This document shows, piece after piece, positions 10,001 to 18,186 of a stretch of DNA of 64,000 bases. Source of the DNA: Burkholderia pseudomultivorans. Lineage in GTDB: Bacteria; Pseudomonadota; Gammaproteobacteria; Burkholderiales; Burkholderiaceae. The translations under genes and the position numbers were made by a program. Numbering within the stretch: the stretch's first letter is position 1; each line of letters begins with the position of its first letter. Under the pieces are notes generated by a model. The model worked only from the letters and a program-made list of their open reading frames with translations. It did no database searches and was not told where the DNA came from. The DNA is taken from assembly GCF_001718415.1 (NCBI RefSeq), contig NZ_CP013378.1:744001-808000 (forward strand), in the 5' to 3' direction.

Positions 10001-13000
10001 TGCAGTCGGGGCCGGTATGGCAGCAGTATTCGCAGTACACGCTGACCAGCGCGAACCGCTTTTTCCCGGCGCTCGCGACCAGCAAGGGCAACGTGACGCC
10101 ACCGCTGCCGATGGACGGCGGGCAACTGGTGCTGGCCGCGACGAAGGCGCTTGCACTCGGCGCGACGCTGAACACGGCGGCGGCGACAGGCGGTGCACCG
10201 GCCGAGGTCGATATCGCGTCACAGGATATTCAGGTCACGGGCAACGGCACGCCGGCGCTGGCGGGCTATCTGCAGATCAGCGGTGACGCACTGGATTCGC
10301 TGAATGCGGGCAGCTTGTTGATCGGCGGCACGCGCACGTCTACGACGAAGGGTGTGACGATCACGCCGATCGCAAACAGTGTGGTGGTGTCGAACGACGG
10401 CAATACGTCGCTGAAGGGGCCCGAGATCCTGCTGGTCACGAAAGCCGACGCAAGCGGCACCGATCCGAACGCGGCGAACGGACTGCGTGTCGATGCAGGC
10501 GCATCGATCACGGCCGAGGGCGATTACCCGGCGGCGAAGGACCAGCCGATTGCGATCACGGGCGACGGCGCGTTGCTGCGCGTGTCGAACGGCGCGATGG
10601 CGCCGCTCACGCGCACGGGCGGCACAGGCGCTGGCTTGCTGACGGTTGGCGTGGGCGCGACGCTCGCGGGCGGGCAGGCACTGACGCTCGATTCGTCGGG
10701 GAATCTGAAGGTCGATCCGAGCGCGGTACTGTCGGCAAAGGCGATCACGGCGGATGGTTCGGCGATCACGTTCACGAACGCGGGCGGCACGGCGGCGGCA
10801 AACCTGCCGGGCTTCGTAATCGATCCGGCAGGGCTTGCGCAGTTCGCGAACGCGCAGCAAGTGACGCTGCGCAGTTATGGCGCGATTGGCTTCGTGGGCG
10901 ATGTGAACGCGACGCTCGGCAACAGCGTGGACCTGAGTGCGGGCACATTCACGAGCGATGGCGGTCATGTGACGCTGAACGCACCACTGATCGCGTTCAC
11001 GAACGAGATGGGCGCCACGCCGGGTACGGCAACGGCTGGCAACGGCACGCTGACGATCAACGCGAAGGAAATCGACTTCGGCGCGGGCACGAAGACGCTG
11101 AGCGGGTTCGGCACAGCCAGCATGACCGCAACCGAAGGCATCGTTGGACAAAACACGGGCACGTTCGACTTCGGGGCATTGCCGGTGACGCTGAATGCAC
11201 CGGTGTATCTGGCCGATACGAGTTCGGCATCGACGGTGAAGACGACCGGCACGCTGACGCTGAATGGCGCAACCGGCACTGCGTTGACGAAGACGCCCGT
11301 AGGTGGCGCGTTGAGCTTTATCGGCGGCACGCTTGCCGACAACGGCGCGACGATCATGGCGCCGGCCGGCAACGTGAGCCTGAAGGCAACGAGCGGGAAC
11401 CTGACGATCGGCAGCGGTTCGACCGTGAGTTCCGCGGGCGTATCGAAGCAGTTCTTCGATGTGACGCAATATGCGCCGGCCGGTGCGATCAGCCTGATCG
11501 CGGACAAAGGTACGGTCGATGTGCAATCCGGTTCGACGCTGGACTTCTCGGGCGCGACGGGTGGCGGTGCGGCGGGCAGCCTGACGCTGTCAGCCCCGCA
11601 GCAGGTGGTGAACCTGAACGGCACGCTCAAGGGCGGCGCGGCGAACGGCTACGCGGGCGGCTCATTCTCGCTCGACACGGGTGGGGCGGCCAACCTGGAT
11701 AGCCTGGCAACGACGCTTGCATCGAGCGGCGTAAACAGCGCGATCTCGGTTCACACGAAGACCGGCAACCTGACGTTGTCGGCCGGCAACACGCTGACCG
11801 CGCACATGGTATCGCTGACCGCCGACGGCGGCGCCGGCCGCGCCTCGGACGCCGCGAACGGCAACGTCAACCTGCTCGGTACGATCGACGCATCGGGCAA
11901 CGCCGGCGGGGAGATCGACCTGTACGGCAGGAGCGGGGTGGACATCGAGGGCACGCTGCTCGCGCGCGGCTCGGATCCGGCCCAGCGCGGCGGCAAGGTG
12001 AACATCGGCACGAGCGCGACGTTCGACCCGACGATCGTCGACGCGAACGGCCACTCGATCGCGAACAACGCGACCTACGGCTACGAGAACATCGATCCGG
12101 CCCACTCGGGGCGCATCGTGCTGGGCGCGAACGCGCTGATCGACGTATCGGGCGGCACGGCCGGCGGCCTGTCGGGCGGCACGGTGAATTTCCGCGCACC
12201 GCTGCTGATGGACGGCACGGTCGACGTGACGCTGAACGCGCCGTCGGATTCAAGCAAGTACGGCATCAAGGGTTCGCGTGCGACGACGCTTGAAGCGTAC
12301 GCAGTATGGAGCACGACGGACGCAACGACGGGCGCGCAGCACTTCGACGGGATCGTCGATCCGGCCGGCTGGTACGACGCGGCGGGCAACCTCGTGTCAG
12401 GCACGTTCACCGACGGCAACGGCAACACGGTGCTGAACTACACGGCCGGCAGCCTGAACGCGGACCAGCTGAAGTCATACCTGAGCGCTGACTATTTCGT
12501 GCCGGCGGCCGCGAACGCCGATCATCAGACCTTCTACGGTTATCAGAACGGCGACGCGACGGCCGCGGTGCCCGGCACGCTGATGGGTTTCGTCCGCGAC
12601 GGGCTCGACGCGACGCGGGATCCGTTCGCCAGTACCGGCATCGCGAACGCGCGCGTGGTGCCGGGCATCGAGCTCGACAACCCGAGCGCTGCAATCAACG
12701 GCGGCAACATCCAGGTGCTGACCAGCTGGAACCTCGGCGCGGGCGCGTCGGCGGCCGATCCCGCGTTCCGCTTCCACGGTCAGGCACCGATCGTGACCCT
12801 GCGCGCCGAGAACGGCGTGAAGGTCAACGCCAGCCTGACGGACGGCTTTTTCCAGATCGGCAATCCGCTCGGCGGCGGGTCGATCGTGGTGCCGCCGCTG
12901 TCGTCGCTGAGCGCCGCGCAAACGGCCTACACGACGCCGAGCGGCAGTTACGCGAAGTACTACTACTACAGCGTCGCGAGCTACGGCCAGACGTCGCTCG

Positions 13001-16000
13001 GCGGCCCCGCGCATCACATCTCGTTCGGCCCGGGGCAGCCGGTTGGCGGCACGCCCGAAGAAATCGCCGAGTACTACACGCTCTATACCGCGTATGCGGA
13101 ATACCTCGGCCGCACCGCGACCTCCGACATCACCGCGCCGCTCGGCTGGAAGCCGGACAACAGCAATATCCAGATCATCTACCAGTTCCATTCCGGCGGG
13201 CGGCCGCAGGTCGGCGCGCCGGTGGCGCCGGTGGCGCCGACCGCGGCCGAGCAGACCGTCAATCCGGCGTCGTACCTGATCTACCTGAACGACTACAACA
13301 AGTACCTTGTCGCGACGAGCCAGTTCTACGCGAAGACACTCAAGGAGCCCTATGTGCCGGCACTGACGCCGCCGGCCGTCCAGCCGGTCGCGGTGATCAC
13401 GTCGACGTCGATCGCGCTGCCGGTCGCGACCGACAACACGCCGGCGCCGGTTGCGACCGCCGGCAACCCGCTGCCGCTTCAGTCCGCGTCACTGGCGGGC
13501 GGCGACAGCAGCTCGTTCCGCGTAGTGTCGGGCGCAGACCTGACCAGCGGGAATCCGCTCGCGCTGCAGGCCCGCGCGGTATTCGGCGGAGGCAGCCCGA
13601 ACGACGGGAGCGTCACGATGGACGGGCATACGGCGTATCTTGACGGCAACGGCATGCTGCTGCTCGCGCCGACGATGATCCGCACCGGCACCGGCTCGAT
13701 CGATGTCGCCGCGGGCAACAACATCGCGCTGTTCGACTCGACCGCCAAGGACGAACCGGCGAACCCGCGCGTGCCGGGCGTGATCTATACGGCCGGCGCA
13801 CCCGACCCGAACGCGCCCGCGACCGGCACGACGACGCTGATCGTCAATGCGGGCGGCGACTCGCATCTGCCCGACATCCTGGTGTCGCCCGTCGTCAACC
13901 CCGACGCGGCCGGCGACATCCGGCTGCGCGCGCAGGGCGACATCACCGGCATCGAGTACACGACCGATACGACAGGCGCCGTTACCGGCCTCACGGGCAG
14001 CAATACGAGCCAGTACTGGTGGCAGTGGATGCAGATCACGCCGACCCGCACGATAAGCGCCGGCAACACGTCGTCCTATGTGCCGCTCACGCGCACGTCG
14101 ATCGATTTCGGCGAGTTCAACCAGGGCGTGATGAGCGTCGGCGGCAATGTGTCGATCGACGCGGGCGGCAATATCGCCGATCTCGGCGTGTCGCTGCCGA
14201 CCACCTGGTATCTCGACAACACCGGCAAGGTGGTGACGGTAGGCGGCGGCAACCTGAGCGTGCATTCGGGCGGCGACATCCTGAGCGGCGATTACTTCGT
14301 CGCGAAGGGCACCGGCACGCTGACCGCGGGCGGGCAGATCGCCGCCGATTTCAGCGTGCCGCCGCCGTACGTCGGGCAGCCGCCGCTGCCGGTGGCCACG
14401 GTGCTGGCCGTGCAGGACGGGCGCTTCGACGTGAGCGCGCGCCAGGGCGTCGACATCGGCGCGGCAGTGGATCCGTCCTATACGAGCAGCAGCGCGTCGC
14501 GCTACTTCGTGTATTCCGATGCTCAACCGTATTCGGCGACGTCGGCGGTCAACGTGCAGTCGACGACCGGCGACGTGCGGTTCGGCACGCTCGGCAGCAC
14601 CCTCGTGGGCGGTGGCACGGACCTGCCCGCGAGCCTGAACCTGACCGCGTTCACGGGCGGCATCACGGTCGCGTCGGGCGGTACGCTGTTCCCATCGACG
14701 ATCGGCCAGCTGAACCTGATCGCGGATCAATCGGTGAGCCTGTCGAGCCCCACCGCCACCTTCGGCATGTCGGATTCCGATCCGTCGGCGATGCGCTCGC
14801 CCACGCAGCCGTTCGCGGTCGCGAATGCGCACGGCGCAAGCCCGCTGCATGCGGACGATACGAGCCCGGTGCGGATCTACAGCGTGAACGGCAGTGTGAT
14901 CGACGGCGTGCTCGATACGTCCGGAGGCGGCAGCGGCACCTACGGGAACCTCGTCGACGTCGTGTTGCCCAAGCCGGCACTGATCCAGGCCGGCCAGGAC
15001 ATCGTGAATCTCGTGTTCGACGGGCAGAATTTGCGCGCGGCCGACATCACGCGGATCGTCGCCGGCCGCGACATCTACGACGGGCAAATCACGCCCAACG
15101 GCATCGGCGCGGGGCCGCACCTGGTGCTGGCCGGCCCCGGCACGTTCGACATCGAGGCCGGCCGCGACCTCGGGCCGCTGACGAATCAGGCGCAGCTCTA
15201 TGCCTTGCTGCAGTCGGGCTACCGCGCGACGCCGACCGGCATCGACGCGATCGGCAACGCCGACAACCCGGCGCTGCCGCATGAAAGCGCGACCATCAAC
15301 GTGCTGTTCGGCGTCGGCCCGGGCGTCGATAACGCGGCATTCATTTCCGCGTATATCGATCCGGCGAGCGCGATCCCCGGCGTGACGAGCGGGACGCCCG
15401 CGCTGATCGCGTTCATGGAGCAGTACGATGCCGGGCAGGGCCTCGATACCGGGCTGGCCAAGGACAAGCAGGCCGCGCAGACGCACGTGGGCCACCTGAC
15501 GGCCGGCGATGCATGGAAGCAATTCCAGGCGCTGCCGTCCTATGTGCAGCAGCTGTTCGCCGAGCAGGTGCTGTTCAGCGTGCTGAGCCGTGTCGGGCTC
15601 GACTACAACGACTCGGCGAGCCCGTACTACCAGCAGTACGCGCGCGGTTACCAGGCGATCAACACGCTGTTCCCGAGCGCGCTCGGCTACACGGCGAACA
15701 ACCTCGGCGGCGGCACGAACGGCGCGAACCACCCGATCGCCACCGGCAACCTCGACATCCGCAGCACGACGATCCAGACGCAGCAGGGCGGCAACGTCTC
15801 GATCCTCGGGCCCGGCGGCCGCGCGCTGATTGGCAGCACGTCGGCGCCACCCGCGATCGTCGGCTCGTACGGCACGATCGTGGCCGGCCCCGGCACGATG
15901 GGGATTCTGACGCTCGAGCAGGGCGACATCAATATCTTCACGGACCAGAGCGTGCTGCTCGCGCAGAGCCGGATCTTCACCGAACAGGGCGGCAACATGA

Positions 16001-16620
16001 CGATCTGGAGTTCGAACGGCGACATCAACGCCGGCAAGGGTTCGAAGTCGGTGGCCGACACGCCCGCGCCGAATTACGTCTGCGATCCCAACCATTACTG
16101 CACGGTCGACGCGCGCGGCGAAGTGACGGGCGCGGGCATCGCGACGCTGCAGACCATCCCGGGCGCGCCGGTCAGCGACGCGAACCTGGTCGCGCCGCGC
16201 GGCACGGTGGATGCGGGCGACGCGGGGATCCGCGTGTCGGGCAACCTGAACGTCGCGGCGCTGCATGTCGCGAACGCGGACAACATCCAGGTGCAGGGCA
16301 AGGCGACCGGCATCCCGATGGTACAGGCGGTCAACACCGGTGCGCTCACAGCAGCCAGTTCGGCCGCCTCAGCAGCAAGCCAGATGGCGCAGGACCTCGC
16401 GAAGAACAACGCGACGGGGAGCCAGCGCCGCTGGACCATCTCGGTGCAGGTCGAAGGCTTCGGCGACCCCGGTGCCGCCGATCAGAAGAAGCGGCGCGGC
16501 GCCGAAACGGTCGGCTACCGGCCGAACGCGTCGGTCGCGGTGCTCGGCCTCGGCGACCCCGGCGACACGCAGCGGCGCTTTCTCACGCGGGAGGAGCAGA
16601 ACCGTCTGAGCGGAAGCTAG
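4078..16620 (+). CDS. Giant filamentous haemagglutinin-type exoprotein (TpsA), copy 1
   Basis: About 4,180 residues. ATG 4078 is chosen because GGGGA lies 7 bases upstream; ATG 4048 is an alternative. A long signal region ends at HAHAAG. The N-terminal TPS secretion domain is clear: WETMNVGRQTTLNFDQ, NWAVLNRINDPSGRPSQILG and YVINRNGVLFGAGSQVNVHS. The body is a long array of degenerate beta-helix repeats rich in Gly, Thr, Asn and Val. The last roughly 120 residues match the DUF3739 end of this family (VDAGDAGIRV, ATGIPMVQAV, RRWTISVQVEGFGDP). The only paired cysteines noticed near the end are in VCDPNHYC. There is no CdiA-type toxin module or VENN motif. It should cross the outer membrane through the TpsB encoded at 37774 and act as a surface adhesin. 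A Tyr-rich segment encoded at about 12860-13480 is not shared with its paralogue. Confidence 0.9.
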   Translation: MSGRTQRQSKSIQSAGQARLLRVRPLCHAIALMLAAGGGVHAHAAGIVNLGQAAARASGGGAGSGGVPGVPNLGVSAQQALQASQPSIRNLGHAAQAVAAQIAAQQSAAAAAAGLPSTVPNGLTPGGLQVAPGITFVKDNNGNPVSQNTDASNPLLWVNANAPTQTTDNSGHVNVDVKQTGANAVLTWETMNVGRQTTLNFDQSGGTQTNGANNWAVLNRINDPSGRPSQILGNVTAQGAVYVINRNGVLFGAGSQVNVHSLVASSLDLLNMNDYNQTFVNHLPVAIGNLVQDAAGIVASNQQFLSLPAGTSGGLAYPTSGSSGTVQGHGGVPYEVLGLGNQVGVSSPGQYQPPGDITIEPGASVTTHINGTISDGGFVMIAAPDVTNGGHITATAGQVVLAAGVGVSLRPNTNNPQVLLPELSGKIMIPIDTFSSIDLTPAGTLTNTGIIEAARGNVNLLGSRVAQNGVVGVTTSVNAPGTITISTVDEYNANNPAGNAYFGRGLLTNSDGSGVNDTNRAGLLSFGPNSVTAVLADKDGQTVTSAPGTSFTPGSIAMTAGSVWLQGGSLIEAPGSNVSVVALSGATYAPSPDIQAVGGRIYVDTGATIDVSGLANVELPIADTLVTVGRVGLNELADSPLLRDGFLFGLKGVVVDSTLTGTRSDGVQWVGSPILNLSGYVNLIPRTVDQLLTNGGTITLAGNDVMTAAGSSLNLNGGYVHYDGGIVNTTRLVDANGAIVPIGQASPYDTYVGVAGQFTETHPRWGVTKTWYNPLQNAGVYEGDYIVGGNAGTLNLFATQALVLDGDISAQSFAGSKQVQGNGEPSGGTFSLGSNAALTQGKTTSTSGDESLVILQPQAPQLDALAPGFGIATPLDSDALNALPDTDPDNLLAAHVVPVDTLNRGGFSKLSVIEDKMGGKGYVVADGTRLTLQPGGSITLATGILSPRPITVLGSLVVPSGTITLSTDGDIVVGPNALLSAAGQWVNNDTLAAAGTTPGGNHYVNGGSITLSASGGIDLQAGSVLDVSSGGQMLSNGGLLSSNGIPVGKGGNVSLIADANPLSYPVPPSDVNLKLDGTIQSDGFAGGGTLTLQTSGFQIGGDASSAPAWALVLPADFFARQGFGSYQLKAMFDASVAPDATVLVTQQNLIPNVPALQQAPSGANLTAGGLTSIGAIDAYHRQPTQIALIGGNYLWAGPNYLNLTGLSAGPVPTYPDATGRVLVGQGASIVTDPGGSIGLGSPAQVTVLGSLVAPGGAITLSADSQPNSPYAQSGQFDSGYTNAGKSVWIGSDAVLDVSGVALTNPLAAPVKTGTTTAMPVTGKVLPGGSVVLSDDSGYVVAQAGSRIDVSGTSANFDQMQANGTYASQPVWSDAGSITLAASNGLFLDGTLDAHAGAAQASGGTLTILPHQNRNGIGATALVVRQGGTLVPAGLMPGQDFSTAIDPTTGLPVVTQGGVIQFAADRLNGSGIASLVLGDASVLGTQVPVAFAGDVDLKLAGSVIVNSGRIAAISDAQLNTLLSTPPLQFDPNSAPTPVLQTLLAQPQPAVGSTVTIDAPYVAFVGPTITGSSGLFTPVAAASDATLNVNAAFIDLENQFQLNNFSNANFTSRGDIRLSSTNAALAPGELYTPGNLTFKAADLYPSTGGTFILDAVGPADPVTGLRAPTTITFESNGTSGTPLSAGGTLLVDATHIVQGGTVRAPSGTLAFGAGDPSNAATQAQFDNLPLVATESVTLTDGSVTSVSNGNRTLPYGTTVDGVEWQFNPSAANSRPDLSAPPTKTIGVNGSSVTLARGATIDLSGGGDLQAAEWVPGTGGTRDVLSQYNLSYATNATGVAVPVNVGAGNAYAIVPGAQTPVAAYDPVFAQTVQPSTNANGTAGTQTVSAGVGQASLTSAVGQAVYLSGVPGLAAGYYTLLPGKYATLPGAYRVTVSSTAGNVAPGASQVLPDGTVVTSGYFADALTGSRSATPTLFNVQSGPVWQQYSQYTLTSANRFFPALATSKGNVTPPLPMDGGQLVLAATKALALGATLNTAAATGGAPAEVDIASQDIQVTGNGTPALAGYLQISGDALDSLNAGSLLIGGTRTSTTKGVTITPIANSVVVSNDGNTSLKGPEILLVTKADASGTDPNAANGLRVDAGASITAEGDYPAAKDQPIAITGDGALLRVSNGAMAPLTRTGGTGAGLLTVGVGATLAGGQALTLDSSGNLKVDPSAVLSAKAITADGSAITFTNAGGTAAANLPGFVIDPAGLAQFANAQQVTLRSYGAIGFVGDVNATLGNSVDLSAGTFTSDGGHVTLNAPLIAFTNEMGATPGTATAGNGTLTINAKEIDFGAGTKTLSGFGTASMTATEGIVGQNTGTFDFGALPVTLNAPVYLADTSSASTVKTTGTLTLNGATGTALTKTPVGGALSFIGGTLADNGATIMAPAGNVSLKATSGNLTIGSGSTVSSAGVSKQFFDVTQYAPAGAISLIADKGTVDVQSGSTLDFSGATGGGAAGSLTLSAPQQVVNLNGTLKGGAANGYAGGSFSLDTGGAANLDSLATTLASSGVNSAISVHTKTGNLTLSAGNTLTAHMVSLTADGGAGRASDAANGNVNLLGTIDASGNAGGEIDLYGRSGVDIEGTLLARGSDPAQRGGKVNIGTSATFDPTIVDANGHSIANNATYGYENIDPAHSGRIVLGANALIDVSGGTAGGLSGGTVNFRAPLLMDGTVDVTLNAPSDSSKYGIKGSRATTLEAYAVWSTTDATTGAQHFDGIVDPAGWYDAAGNLVSGTFTDGNGNTVLNYTAGSLNADQLKSYLSADYFVPAAANADHQTFYGYQNGDATAAVPGTLMGFVRDGLDATRDPFASTGIANARVVPGIELDNPSAAINGGNIQVLTSWNLGAGASAADPAFRFHGQAPIVTLRAENGVKVNASLTDGFFQIGNPLGGGSIVVPPLSSLSAAQTAYTTPSGSYAKYYYYSVASYGQTSLGGPAHHISFGPGQPVGGTPEEIAEYYTLYTAYAEYLGRTATSDITAPLGWKPDNSNIQIIYQFHSGGRPQVGAPVAPVAPTAAEQTVNPASYLIYLNDYNKYLVATSQFYAKTLKEPYVPALTPPAVQPVAVITSTSIALPVATDNTPAPVATAGNPLPLQSASLAGGDSSSFRVVSGADLTSGNPLALQARAVFGGGSPNDGSVTMDGHTAYLDGNGMLLLAPTMIRTGTGSIDVAAGNNIALFDSTAKDEPANPRVPGVIYTAGAPDPNAPATGTTTLIVNAGGDSHLPDILVSPVVNPDAAGDIRLRAQGDITGIEYTTDTTGAVTGLTGSNTSQYWWQWMQITPTRTISAGNTSSYVPLTRTSIDFGEFNQGVMSVGGNVSIDAGGNIADLGVSLPTTWYLDNTGKVVTVGGGNLSVHSGGDILSGDYFVAKGTGTLTAGGQIAADFSVPPPYVGQPPLPVATVLAVQDGRFDVSARQGVDIGAAVDPSYTSSSASRYFVYSDAQPYSATSAVNVQSTTGDVRFGTLGSTLVGGGTDLPASLNLTAFTGGITVASGGTLFPSTIGQLNLIADQSVSLSSPTATFGMSDSDPSAMRSPTQPFAVANAHGASPLHADDTSPVRIYSVNGSVIDGVLDTSGGGSGTYGNLVDVVLPKPALIQAGQDIVNLVFDGQNLRAADITRIVAGRDIYDGQITPNGIGAGPHLVLAGPGTFDIEAGRDLGPLTNQAQLYALLQSGYRATPTGIDAIGNADNPALPHESATINVLFGVGPGVDNAAFISAYIDPASAIPGVTSGTPALIAFMEQYDAGQGLDTGLAKDKQAAQTHVGHLTAGDAWKQFQALPSYVQQLFAEQVLFSVLSRVGLDYNDSASPYYQQYARGYQAINTLFPSALGYTANNLGGGTNGANHPIATGNLDIRSTTIQTQQGGNVSILGPGGRALIGSTSAPPAIVGSYGTIVAGPGTMGILTLEQGDINIFTDQSVLLAQSRIFTEQGGNMTIWSSNGDINAGKGSKSVADTPAPNYVCDPNHYCTVDARGEVTGAGIATLQTIPGAPVSDANLVAPRGTVDAGDAGIRVSGNLNVAALHVANADNIQVQGKATGIPMVQAVNTGALTAASSAASAASQMAQDLAKNNATGSQRRWTISVQVEGFGDPGAADQKKRRGAETVGYRPNASVAVLGLGDPGDTQRRFLTREEQNRLSGS
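11161..12290 (+). repeat. Near-identical block shared by the two exoprotein genes, copy 1
   Basis: This stretch aligns without gaps to 26734-27863 (constant offset 15,573). Only scattered single-base differences were seen, for example AAT/AAG near 11265, TCAGCC/TCGGCC near 11590 and ACC/ACG near 11763. Sequence on both sides is more divergent. It is a candidate gene-conversion tract and a likely substrate for homologous recombination. Confidence 0.8.
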
Positions 16621-16688
16621 GGCGGGTTCACGCTAACGACGGGCTTGCGCTGGCCACCGGAAGGGCCGAGCGCAAGGAACGCGACGAA

Positions 16689-16709
16689 GCGAATACTCGA
16701 TGTATTCGC
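16689..16709. promoter_or_regulatory. Perfect 8+8 inverted repeat between exoprotein gene 1 and STN gene 2
   Basis: GCGAATAC (16689-16696), a five-base centre, and GTATTCGC (16702-16709) form a perfect inverted repeat. No T-run follows, so an operator-like site is as likely as a weak transcript end. It lies about 210 bases before the second STN gene. Confidence 0.35.
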
Positions 16710-16766
16710 AAGGAGCATGACGCCGCGATCGCGCGACGGCCGCAGCGGTGCGGCTGCGCCGCCTGT

Positions 16767-16796
16767 CGATGCCGGCCGATGCCGGCCGATGCCGAC
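16767..16796. repeat. Three tandem copies of a 10-bp unit
   Basis: The unit CGATGCCGGC is repeated twice exactly and a third time with one change (A for G). It lies in the intergenic region 16621-16917. No function is apparent; slippage could vary the copy number. Confidence 0.6.
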
Positions 16797-16829
16797 CGAC
16801 AAGCCACGCCGCTGACTTCGGATTGTCAC

Positions 16830-16854
16830 ATCCGGTTTCTAGGATATGCCGTCC
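16830..16854 (+). promoter_or_regulatory. Candidate ECF promoter for the second STN-sigma-fecR operon
   Basis: ATCCGG (16830-16835) is followed 14 bases later by CGTCC (16850-16854), 64 bases before ATG 16918. It resembles the ATCCGG/CGTCA pairs upstream of the exoprotein genes, with a different spacing. It is weaker than those at 4013 and 19383. Confidence 0.35.
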
Positions 16855-16917
16855 GGTTTCATGCGGATGGCGCTTCGGAGACCACGTCGCGTCGAACCTA
16901 TTTTGCGGTTTCGAGCT

Positions 16918-17631
16918 ATGACAGGCTACCGGGCGGCGGCCGGTGCACTGGTGCTGGCCGCGTGCGTCGCGTGGTGGGGTTTCACGACGACGTCGCATGC
17001 CTGGGGGCAGGACGCCGGGGTAGCCGATGCGCAGCGCTTCGATCTGCCGGCGCAGCCGCTGGCGGACCTGCTGCGTGCGTTCTACGCGACGCGTCTCGTC
17101 GTCGTCGCGCCGAAGCCGTTGATCGACGGCCGTGTCAGCGCGCCGGTCCACGGCACCTATGCGCCGGCGGACGCCTTGCGCCTGGCACTGGCCGGAACCG
17201 GCCTGCGGGCGAACGTCGTCGGTGCCGACCAGGCGGTCGTCGAGGCTGACGACGCGGCGCCGCCGGCCGGCCCGCAATCGACGACGAACACCACCGACGG
17301 CGCGCCGGATGGCGGCGACTACCGTGCTTATATCGCGATGATCCAAGCGAACCTGACCACGGCGCTGTGCGCGTCGCCGCTGACCCGGCCGGGCGATTAC
17401 CGGCTGGCCGCGCAATTGCTGATCGATCGCGGCGGCAAGGTCGCGATGGTCGACCTGCTCGCCTCGACCGGCATGCCTGCGCGGGATGCGGCGATCGGCC
17501 GTTCGCTGCGCGCGCTGACGCTCGACGCGCCGCCGCCCGCCGGCTTTCCCGAGCCGGTGACGATCCTGTTGCGTCCCGCCGGCAACGGGATTCACGCGGA
17601 CTGTCCGGCTGCCGACCAGGAGGCGCGGTAA
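16918..17631 (+). CDS. Periplasmic STN-domain signalling protein with TonB-C-like domain (VreA-like), copy 2
   Basis: 237 residues from ATG 16918; in-frame codons upstream give an Arg-rich stretch unlike a signal peptide. A signal peptide ends near SHAWGQ. The STN domain contains FDLPAQPLADLLRAFYATR and the cue-relay region HGTYAPADALRLALAGTGL. The C-terminal TonB-C-like domain contains LCASPLTRPGDYRLAAQLLI and PEPVTILLRPAG. Residue for residue it parallels the protein at 1449-2195, and the next two genes repeat the same order, so it belongs to a duplicated cassette. Divergence from copy 1 is large enough to allow a different signal. I infer a sensor role through FecR copy 2. Confidence 0.75.
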   Translation: MTGYRAAAGALVLAACVAWWGFTTTSHAWGQDAGVADAQRFDLPAQPLADLLRAFYATRLVVVAPKPLIDGRVSAPVHGTYAPADALRLALAGTGLRANVVGADQAVVEADDAAPPAGPQSTTNTTDGAPDGGDYRAYIAMIQANLTTALCASPLTRPGDYRLAAQLLIDRGGKVAMVDLLASTGMPARDAAIGRSLRALTLDAPPPAGFPEPVTILLRPAGNGIHADCPAADQEAR

Positions 17632-17637
17632 CGCATC

Positions 17638-18186
17638 ATGACCGACAGCACGCGCAGTCACCTGAAGAAACTGCTCGAATCGCGCTACACGCACTGGCTG
17701 CGCCGTTTCGAGCGGCTGGTCGGCACGCGCGACCGCGCCGCCGACCTGTTGCACGAGACCTGGCTGAAGTTGGAGAATGCGAGCGTGCCGGGCACCGTTT
17801 CGAATTCCGAAGCGTATCTGATGCGCATGGCGAACAATCTCGCGATCGACCAGCATCGCCGCGACCAGCATTACGTCGATCAGGCGGATATCGACGCGGT
17901 GCTGGAGATGCCCGACGATCGCGCGGATCCCGAGCGGATCGTGGGCGCGCGGCTCACCGTCGACCTGCTGGCCGACGTGTTGCAGGAACTGCCGCCGCGC
18001 CGCAGGGCGATCCTGCTCGCGGCCCGCGTCGAAGGCCGGCTCAACCGCGAGATCGCCGAGCAGATGGGCATCTCGCTGCGGCTCGTCGAACTCGAGCTGC
18101 GCCATGCGATCAGCCATTGTCTCGAACGGATGAAGGTGCATGGCGAAAGCGGCGAGAGCCACACCAGCGGGCGGCGGAAATTTTGA
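17638..18186 (+). CDS. ECF-type RNA polymerase sigma factor, copy 2
   Basis: 182 residues, the same length as its paralogue at 2199 and ending in the same GRRKF. Region 2 shows RAADLLHETWLKLE and YLMRMANNLAIDQHRRD. Region 4 shows RLNREIAEQMGISLRLVELE. It begins 6 bases after the STN gene and its stop overlaps the fecR start. Differences in the region 4 recognition helix (ISLRLVELELRHA against ISESLVEKELRYA in copy 1) leave open whether the two sigma factors read the same promoters. Expected targets are the exoprotein gene at 19585 and possibly the downstream export genes. Confidence 0.9.
   Translation: MTDSTRSHLKKLLESRYTHWLRRFERLVGTRDRAADLLHETWLKLENASVPGTVSNSEAYLMRMANNLAIDQHRRDQHYVDQADIDAVLEMPDDRADPERIVGARLTVDLLADVLQELPPRRRAILLAARVEGRLNREIAEQMGISLRLVELELRHAISHCLERMKVHGESGESHTSGRRKF

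Noticed and set aside
16767..16796. Start of a CRISPR or larger repeat array
   Set aside because: Only three copies of a 10-base unit without spacers; no further copies in the window.
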